The notes beneath the pieces were generated by a model. It saw only the letters and a list, made by a program, of their open reading frames with translations, did no database searches and had not been told where the DNA came from. The translations under genes were made by a program, and so were the position numbers. A DNA stretch of 26,188 nucleotides from an uncultured Clostridia bacterium (GTDB taxonomy: Bacteria > Bacillota > Clostridia > Christensenellales > CAG-1252), in the NCBI GenBank assembly GCA_946626795.1, contig CAMOUZ010000007.1, positions 1 to 26,188 of the forward strand, read 5' to 3'. Positions 16,136 through 20,420 of this stretch are shown here, one piece after another. Positions within the stretch are counted from its first letter, which is position 1. Every line of letters starts with the position of its first letter.

Positions 16136-17704
16136 ATGATGAAGAAGTTATGTTTGATCACGGTTATCGTTTTGGCGATCGCGCTGCTGTTTGGTGCGGT
16201 CGGTTGTGACAAGTTGAAAATGGACGATGACAGCGAAGTCGGACTGACGATCGACGGTGCGTATAATTTCACCGCCTCCGCCAAGCTAAACGAGAAGGTC
16301 ACCTACGCCTCCGCCTCGGAGATCGCCTCTATGATCGAGCGCATTTCGGACGGAATGGTCACGGCGTCCGCTCTCTCGGACAAGGTGATCGCGGAGGGGA
16401 GCGCTTCCTACAAGTTGGAGTTGACCGAGATCCCGACGGACGTCTCGCTTCGGGAGTACCTCGATCGGGTCGAATCGGACTACCTCGCCTCCTTTGAGGG
16501 TTGGTCGGCATTCCCGGACGCCCCCGTCGTCTACACGACTAAGGACGGCAAGGACGTCTTGGTCATTCTCGATCACGACGGCAAGACAGCGGAGGTCACC
16601 GTCTACGTATTGTACTTTACGGCGGGTTCCGTCTCGGAGCTCGTCTCCTCCCTCGCAGGCGACGAGGGTCAACAGGGGAACGGCGGCAATACGATCGACA
16701 AGAACGGCTCCTACGTCGACGGCAGCGGTCAGCAGGGGAACGGTACGAATGGCGGCAAGGACAAGTCAGACGATGATCCGATCGGCGGGAACGGCGACAT
16801 CGGCGGAGACGGTGACGGCGATGGAGACGGAGCCTACGGCGGCGAGGACGAGGGCGGAGAAGGGACGCCCACATTTGTGAGATACTCGATCATCGACATA
16901 GATCAGGAAGGAAACGAGGTGCCGTATCTGTCCGATACCGTGGCATACGGTTCGGAGGTCAAATTCGATTGGTGTGAGTATATGGTCTTCTACGACAAAG
17001 AGTTCAAGCAGGAGATCGATCCGAATACCGGCATCAAGATGGAAGGGGACCTCGTGGTCTATCGCAGGGATTATTATAACAGAGTGCCCGTCTTCGTCAC
17101 GATCCATTATTACATCAACGGGATGGAATATACGAACATCAGTGGGCAGAGGACCTTTTTCAGAGGACAACTGTGGTCAACAGCGGATAAAGAGTATATC
17201 TATTATCGTGACGTAGGCAAGAGCGAAGCGCTCTTCGCGGATGACGCACCGCTCGTGATCCGTGAGGAAGATGACACGGGACATTTCTATGCTTTCAAGG
17301 AGGATCCGCTCTTCCATAAGGTCACCTTCAAGATCGGCGGGAGCGATATCGGCACCCTCCTGATGTACGAGGGCGAGATGATCTCGATGTATTCAGCGAT
17401 GGCTTTGGGCGGTAGCACGCAGTATTACATCAGGGATTGCACGGATTATGAGACTCCCGTTACGAGAGATCTCGTCGTCACCATCACCGATTACGACGTA
17501 TATCATTATTTTCCCATCACCGTTCATGTCTGTTACGAGGGAAAGGTCAAGTACACTTTCGTCAATTATTGGCTCGTCGGATATGAGTATAATGAGGTCA
17601 GCGAAGGGATGAATTATTTTAACGACGTCAACTGCACCGAGCGCTTTACGGGAGCGGTCGACAGCGCTCGGACTTTCTATACCCCTGCCGCCGTTGTTCT
17701 TTGA
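16136..17704 (+). CDS. Lipoprotein with Gly/Asp-rich linker and C-terminal beta-rich region
   Basis: 522 residues. The signal peptide ends in the lipobox AVGC (21-24), so the mature protein is anchored on the outer face of the membrane. Residues about 30-174 form a compact acidic domain, 175-244 a low-complexity linker of Gly, Asp, Asn and Gln, and 245-522 a Tyr-rich, beta-rich region. That last region has VAYGSEVKFDW...YMVFYDKEFKQEID...MEGDLVVYRRDY, which resembles bacterial InlB-B-type repeats (YGxxV...FYxDxxf...I..d..vY). No enzyme motif is seen; a surface adhesion or binding role is a guess. Two ATGs lie in tandem (16136, 16139) after AAAGGAGGT; the second has the better spacing. It is transcribed alone, and no clear terminator follows. 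Confidence 0.85.
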   Translation: MMKKLCLITVIVLAIALLFGAVGCDKLKMDDDSEVGLTIDGAYNFTASAKLNEKVTYASASEIASMIERISDGMVTASALSDKVIAEGSASYKLELTEIPTDVSLREYLDRVESDYLASFEGWSAFPDAPVVYTTKDGKDVLVILDHDGKTAEVTVYVLYFTAGSVSELVSSLAGDEGQQGNGGNTIDKNGSYVDGSGQQGNGTNGGKDKSDDDPIGGNGDIGGDGDGDGDGAYGGEDEGGEGTPTFVRYSIIDIDQEGNEVPYLSDTVAYGSEVKFDWCEYMVFYDKEFKQEIDPNTGIKMEGDLVVYRRDYYNRVPVFVTIHYYINGMEYTNISGQRTFFRGQLWSTADKEYIYYRDVGKSEALFADDAPLVIREEDDTGHFYAFKEDPLFHKVTFKIGGSDIGTLLMYEGEMISMYSAMALGGSTQYYIRDCTDYETPVTRDLVVTITDYDVYHYFPITVHVCYEGKVKYTFVNYWLVGYEYNEVSEGMNYFNDVNCTERFTGAVDSARTFYTPAAVVL

Positions 17705-17757
17705 AAGAATGATCGTGAATCGACGGCAAAAAGAGATCAAGCAATTCCAAAAAATGC

Positions 17758-17786
17758 TTTACAAGACCGCCATTCTGTGATACTAT
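17758..17786 (+). promoter_or_regulatory. Extended -10 promoter for tRNA-Ser
   Basis: TTTACA (17758-17763), 17 bases, then TACTAT (17781-17786) preceded by TGA. It is almost the same design as the promoter at 16081. The start near 17793 leaves a pre-tRNA leader of about 19 nt. Confidence 0.75.
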
Positions 17787-17811
17787 TATAAAGCATTTCC
17801 GCAATTGCCAT

Positions 17812-17903
17812 GGAGAAGTACCCAAGAGGCTCAAGGGGCTCCCCTGCTAAGGGAGTAGTACGTGTGAAGCGTAGCGAGGGTTCGAATCCCTCCTTCTCCG
17901 CCA
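17812..17903 (+). tRNA. tRNA-Ser(GCT)
   Basis: A complete 92-nt class II tRNA. The acceptor strands GGAGAAG and CTTCTCC pair fully, with discriminator G and encoded CCA (17901-17903). The anticodon stem CTCCC/GGGAG encloses CTGCTAA, giving anticodon GCT for the serine codons AGC and AGU. The long variable arm and the T-arm GAGGGTTCGAATCCCTC are intact. It is the functional copy next to a duplicated 3' fragment. Confidence 0.96.
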
Positions 17904-17918
17904 AAAAGTCAACCATTG

Positions 17919-17954
17919 TTCTTAACGAAGGGATTCGAACGAGAGCGTTAAGAA
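17919..17954 (+). other. Stem-loop displaying a 12-nt complement of the tRNA-Ser T-arm
   Basis: TTCTTAACG (17919-17927) and CGTTAAGAA (17946-17954) pair perfectly around an 18-nt loop. The loop holds AGGGATTCGAAC (17929-17940), the exact reverse complement of GTTCGAATCCCT in the tRNA-Ser T-arm (17880-17891). It is repeated in the second copy (18084-18119), where the stem is shortened by one pair. Confidence 0.75.
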
Positions 17955-17979
17955 AACAGCAATTGATTTTTGCTGTTTT
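17953..17979 (+). terminator. Probable terminator hairpin after tRNA-Ser, copy 1
   Basis: AAAACAGCAA and TTGCTGTTTT form a perfect 10-bp stem with a 7-nt loop, with the U-rich end inside the stem. It lies 50 bases past the tRNA CCA. It would work in either direction, but the stem is A-T rich. Confidence 0.5.
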
Positions 17980-18047
17980 CAGCGGCTGACCGAGGCAACG
18001 CGAGAAGAGAAAAAGGGATCGCACGCGCTCTTCGAGTGTTGCAAGAC

Positions 18048-18068
18048 CGAATCCCTCCTTCTCCGCCA
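18048..18068 (+). pseudogene. tRNA-Ser 3' fragment (T-arm half, acceptor strand and CCA)
   Basis: CGAATCCCTCCTTCTCCGCCA is identical to the last 21 bases of the intact tRNA-Ser. The sequence before it (18007-18047) is unrelated to the rest of a tRNA, so this is a remnant carried by the duplication. Confidence 0.9.
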
Positions 18069-18117
18069 AAAAGTCAACCATTGCTCTTAACGAAGGGATT
18101 CGAACGAGAGCGTTAAG

Positions 18118-18144
18118 AAAACAGCAATTGATTTTTGCTGTTTT
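18118..18144 (+). terminator. Probable terminator hairpin, copy 2 of the tRNA-Ser tail
   Basis: The same 10-bp stem and 7-nt loop as at 17953-17979, without base changes, in the duplicated tail. Confidence 0.45.
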
Positions 18145-18177
18145 CAGCGGCTGACCGAGGCAATGCGAGAAAACAAA

Positions 18178-18453
18178 TCGGTCATATGCGCGCCGCGCGC
18201 TCCCAACAAAGGCGAAGTGCGTTAGTCGGAATGCATAGATTTCAAAAATAATAATATCGGGGTGTAGCGCAGTTGGTACGCCATAGCACAATTCCTCGAT
18301 TTAATGCCTGAAAATGCATAGAGCGAAAGCTCATCGGGCAATGTGCGGCGTGTTCCCTTCGGTCATATGCGCTGCGCGCTCCCAACGCAAAGTACGAGGA
18401 GCCGCAAATAAAAATTTACATCATAAATATATCGGGGTGTAGCGCAGTTGGTA
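18178..18453 (+). repeat. Imperfect duplication of the region upstream of and including the 5' end of tRNA-Pro
   Basis: CGGTCATATGCGC...GCGCGCTCCCAAC occurs at 18178-18207 and again near 18359-18386 (one 2-base indel). Each copy is followed by 50-75 bases of A/T-rich sequence and then by CGGGGTGTAGCGCAGTTGGTA (18258-18278 and 18433-18453). Between the copies, 18311-18344 folds into a hairpin capped by GAGC-GAAA-GCTC, a GNRA tetraloop, with outer TGCC/GGCA pairing. Confidence 0.75.
18258..18278 (+). pseudogene. tRNA-Pro 5' fragment
   Basis: The 21 bases match the first 21 of the intact tRNA-Pro (acceptor strand, D-stem and most of the D-loop). The sequence then departs (CGCCATAGCACAATTCC) and no anticodon arm or acceptor partner follows, so it cannot fold as a tRNA. 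Confidence 0.85.
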
Positions 18454-18508
18454 GCGCGCATGGTTCGGGACCATGAGGCCGGAAGTTCAAGTCTTCTCAC
18501 TCCGACCA
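18433..18508 (+). tRNA. tRNA-Pro(CGG)
   Basis: A complete 76-nt tRNA. The acceptor strands CGGGGTG and CACTCCG pair with one G-U, followed by discriminator A and encoded CCA. The anticodon stem CATGG/CCATG encloses TTCGGGA, giving anticodon CGG for the proline codon CCG. The D-arm GCGCAGTTGGTAGCGC and T-arm GGAAG-TTCAAGT-CTTCT are intact. No clear promoter is seen directly upstream; TTTACA at 18415 is too close to act as a -35. A strong terminator starts 4 bases after CCA. Confidence 0.96.
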
Positions 18509-18511
18509 GAG

Positions 18512-18536
18512 GGATCACGTTGGTGATCCTTTTTTT
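18512..18536 (+). terminator. Rho-independent terminator of tRNA-Pro, copy 1
   Basis: A 7-bp stem GGATCAC/GTGATCC with loop GTTG, then seven T. It begins 4 bases after the CCA of the intact tRNA. Confidence 0.93.
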
Positions 18537-18609
18537 GTCCCGAAGCATGCGCGTTTTGCGCGCGTGTCGGGGTCCCCGCTTGATTGAAGAATCAAGTGGG
18601 GTGAGGTGT

Positions 18610-18651
18610 GGGACCATGAGGCCGGAAGTTCAAGTCTTCTCACTCCGACCA
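18610..18651 (+). pseudogene. tRNA-Pro 3' half, second copy
   Basis: These 42 bases are identical to the intact gene from the anticodon loop through CCA. The 5' half is replaced by the end of the preceding repeat unit, so no anticodon stem or acceptor stem can form. Confidence 0.92.
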
Positions 18652-18654
18652 GAG

Positions 18655-18679
18655 GGATCACGTTGGTGATCCTTTTTTT
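18655..18679 (+). terminator. tRNA-Pro terminator, copy 2
   Basis: An identical copy of the 18512-18536 stem-loop and T7, 143 bases downstream. Confidence 0.88.
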
Positions 18680-18752
18680 GTCCCGAAGCATGCGCGTTTT
18701 GCGCGCGTGTCGGGGTCCCCGCTTGATTGAAGAATCAAGTGGGGTGAGGTGT

Positions 18753-18795
18753 GGGAGCATGAGGCCGGAAGTTCAAGTCTTCTCACGGAGGCCAA
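18753..18795 (+). pseudogene. tRNA-Pro 3' half, third and degenerate copy
   Basis: It matches the intact 3' half except for GGGAGC instead of GGGACC and CACGGAGGCCA instead of CACTCCGACCA at the acceptor end. The altered end shows that it is decaying or joined to another sequence. Confidence 0.85.
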
Positions 18796-18798
18796 GAG

Positions 18799-18823
18799 GG
18801 ATCACGTTGGTGATCCTTTTTTT
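18799..18823 (+). terminator. tRNA-Pro terminator, copy 3
   Basis: The same 7-bp stem, GTTG loop and T7. It is the last element before the ROK-type regulator gene and would shield it from tRNA transcription. Confidence 0.88.
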
Positions 18824-18891
18824 GATATTTTACCGTATTATTCTTGCGAATCGGTCAAATGTCGCTTTGATGATCCGACTATACTGAAAGA

Positions 18892-19902
18892 ATGAAAGAT
18901 GCCAAGCGGTCGTTTCTCGGGCGGATCGAGCCAAAGGTCGGTCGGGTGCTTTTCGCCGTTTCGCAAGGCAGAGACATGACAAAGCTCGATATCAAAAAGG
19001 AGACGGGGCTCAGTATGAGCACGGTACTTTCCGCCGTGGAGGATCTCCGCAAAAGAGGGCTTCTTACCCTTGAAACCAAGAAATCCGCAAATGGAGGTAA
19101 GCCGCATTCCGCTATCAATATCGCAGGGGACAAGGCAGTTTACGGCGTTTCTTATAAGGCGCGCACGCTTATAGCTTCGGCGCTTACCCTCTCGGGCGAA
19201 AGAATCGCTTCTCGTGAGACCTATGTCTCCGACCCTGCGTGTTCGCCTCTGAGATATGTCGAGGAAATTTTGCGAGGCTTGGAAAAGTCCGCGCCCCCGC
19301 CCGTGGCGATCGCCCTTGCGGTAAATAGCTTGGAGACGACGGAGCTTGCGGCGAGCCTTGCGAAGAAATACGACGCGCTGTGCTTCCCGACGGGAAACGT
19401 TGCGGCGCTTGCGTATCGTTCTTTATGGGAAACGGGGGAGTCTCCTCTTGTCGTCCTCGGGATCGGAAACCGTATCAAATGCGCTTATCTTGCCGAGACC
19501 TGTCGTGTGACGGAGCCGGGCGTGCTGCGCTGTCCCGTCGCCACGACGAGAGGAGGTAATGCCTATGAGAGGATACTCTCCCTCTCGACGGTGGAAGAGC
19601 GCCTGCGCACAGCTCGTTATCGAGGGGTGTATGCCGTGGAGGGGGATCGCCTGCGCGAAAGTATGGAGCTCGGCGAGTACGCGCGTTCGCTTGCCCGCTC
19701 GATCGCCTCTCTTGCGGAGGAAACTTATTCTTTTCTTGCGCCGCGCCGCCTCTTTCTTTACGGGGATTATCTCACGGAGGGCTTTTTCGATCGCGTCCGT
19801 TCGGAGAGCCGCGCTCCCCTCGAAAGGTTGTCGGCGGAGAAGGAAGATTTTGCGGTGGGAGCGGCGCTTCTTGCCCTCACGGAAGGGGTCTTCAAGCGAT
19901 AG
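18892..19902 (+). CDS. ROK family transcriptional regulator (winged helix plus degenerate ROK domain)
   Basis: 336 residues. The N-terminus (about 10-65) is a winged helix-turn-helix: MTKLDIKKETGLSMSTVLSAVEDLRKRGLL, then a wing TKKSANGGKPHS. The rest has ROK-like actin-fold order: VYGVSYKARTLIASALTLSGERI in place of the usual G-D-x-G-G-T phosphate loop, then VAIALAVNS, FPTGNVAALAYRSLW, LVVLGIGNRIKCAYL and LFLYGDYL. Both the ATP-binding glycine signature and the Cys-rich zinc motif of active ROK kinases are missing, so it is more likely a sugar-responsive repressor (NagC/XylR-like) than a kinase. TATACT at 18880-18885 lies 6 bases before the ATG with only GAAAGA as ribosome site. The 3' end overlaps the opposing gene by 11 bases. 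Its target is unknown. Confidence 0.75.
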   Translation: MKDAKRSFLGRIEPKVGRVLFAVSQGRDMTKLDIKKETGLSMSTVLSAVEDLRKRGLLTLETKKSANGGKPHSAINIAGDKAVYGVSYKARTLIASALTLSGERIASRETYVSDPACSPLRYVEEILRGLEKSAPPPVAIALAVNSLETTELAASLAKKYDALCFPTGNVAALAYRSLWETGESPLVVLGIGNRIKCAYLAETCRVTEPGVLRCPVATTRGGNAYERILSLSTVEERLRTARYRGVYAVEGDRLRESMELGEYARSLARSIASLAEETYSFLAPRRLFLYGDYLTEGFFDRVRSESRAPLERLSAEKEDFAVGAALLALTEGVFKR

Positions 19903-20335
19903 CTGCCAAGGCGTATAACGCGGATATTTCTGCCGATATCCTGCGAAAGAGATCGCATTGTCCCGCCCCGATGAGTCGGAGGCTGCGGTTTGCGAGGAGA
20001 ACGGCGCGGGTGAGAAGCGCGTCATTTGCTTCTTCGATTCGGAAGGACTCATCCTTATCCCCCTCTTCGCGGATCGCGTGGAAGACTTGTTCCGCGCTTT
20101 CGAGGAGCATCGTCGCGAGCTCTTTCTTTTCCGCCCGCTCGAAATAATGCAAAAGGAATCGCCCGATCTCGATGAGTTCCGCCTGCATTGCGTAAAGATA
20201 AGTCCGCTTTTCCTCGGGAAATCTCGTCTTGCGCCTCTCTTCCTGCGCCTCTTTATATGCTTGGGACAGTTTTGCCAGATAGGAGAAGTCGGTCTCTTCT
20301 TCGGGGATGGCGCCCTCTTTTTTTTCTGCGTCCAT
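19892..20335 (-). CDS. Hypothetical acidic, helical protein
   Basis: 147 residues; I do not recognise the family. A GGAGG lies 7 bases before the ATG, which supports real translation. The N-terminal 25 residues are acidic and probably disordered (KKEGAIPEEETDF). The rest reads as a set of long amphipathic helices: YLAKLSQAYKEAQEERRK, YAMQAELIEIGRFLLHYFERAEKKELATM, LLTRAVLLANRSLRLIG and LFRRISAEISALYALAAIA. No signal peptide, membrane segment, metal or catalytic motif is seen. The pattern recalls small four-helix scaffold or regulatory proteins, but no function is assigned. It converges with the ROK gene (11-base tail overlap) and diverges from the large surface-protein gene. Confidence 0.75.
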   Translation of the reverse strand: MDAEKKEGAIPEEETDFSYLAKLSQAYKEAQEERRKTRFPEEKRTYLYAMQAELIEIGRFLLHYFERAEKKELATMLLESAEQVFHAIREEGDKDESFRIEEANDALLTRAVLLANRSLRLIGAGQCDLFRRISAEISALYALAAIA

Positions 20336-20371
20336 TGAAATGCCTCCTTATGCGCGCGTTAATAATACATA

Positions 20372-20400
20372 TTGCTTTTGCAGGGCAAATATGCTATACT
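20372..20400 (+). promoter_or_regulatory. Extended -10 promoter for the surface-protein operon
   Basis: TTGCTT (20372-20377), 17 bases, then TATACT (20395-20400) preceded by TGC. The start near 20407 gives a very short leader with GGGAGAAAG before the ATG at 20421. Confidence 0.65.
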
Positions 20401-20420
20401 ATCTGCACGGGAGAAAGAAC

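Larger units (their letters stand above)
17883..18171 (+). repeat. Direct duplication of tRNA-Ser 3' end plus 100-bp hairpin tail (2 copies, 165-bp offset)
   Basis: The 124-bp block 17883-18006 recurs at 18048-18171 with two base differences (T/C in the ATTG[T/C]TC part, C/T in the GGCAA[C/T]GCGAG part). Each copy begins in the T-arm of tRNA-Ser, includes the acceptor strand and CCA, and continues into a tail with two hairpins. A 41-bp unrelated spacer separates the copies. The second copy has no 5' half and cannot be a tRNA gene. Confidence 0.92.
18467..18829 (+). repeat. 143-bp tandem repeat of tRNA-Pro 3' half, terminator and hairpins (2 full copies, 1 partial)
   Basis: Unit 1 (18467-18609) starts in the anticodon loop of the intact tRNA-Pro. 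Unit 2 (18610-18752) is identical base for base as read. Unit 3 (18753 to about 18829) stops after the terminator. Each unit holds the tRNA 3' half with CCA, the terminator GGATCAC-GTTG-GTGATCC-T7, a CCCGA...TCGGG/GCGCG hairpin and a 12-bp CCCCGCTTGATT/AATCAAGTGGGG hairpin with GAAG loop (18574-18601 in unit 1). Unit 3 has C to G in the stem (GGGAGC) and an altered acceptor end (CACGGAGGCCA). Confidence 0.95.

Noticed and set aside
16617..16874. Arg-rich minus-strand frame opposite the Gly/Asp linker
   Set aside because: It is the complement of a low-complexity GGC/GAC-rich coding stretch, with no ribosome site.
17812..18171. attL/attR of an integrated element around tRNA-Ser
   Set aside because: The duplicated 3' end fits such sites in form, but only 41 bp of unrelated DNA lie between the copies and no integrase is in the window. 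At most it is a remnant.
17737..18291. A minus-strand open frame of 184 codons with a repeated peptide
   Set aside because: It is the antisense reading of tRNA-Ser and its duplicated tail. The peptide LAEKEGFEP is the familiar false translation of tRNA-Ser genes, and its repeat only reflects the DNA duplication.
18363..18760. Two minus-strand frames sharing GVRRLELPASW
   Set aside because: These are antisense readings of tRNA-Pro and its 3'-half copies, a well-known false protein in databases.
18467..18829. CRISPR array or several extra tRNA-Pro genes
   Set aside because: The units are adjacent 143-bp tandem repeats with no short repeat/variable spacer pattern, and the extra tRNA copies have no 5' half, so they cannot fold.
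18448..18887. Two plus-strand frames with near-identical sequence across the tRNA-Pro repeats
   Set aside because: They exist only because the 143-bp repeat is open in one frame. They read through tRNA and terminators and lack ribosome sites.
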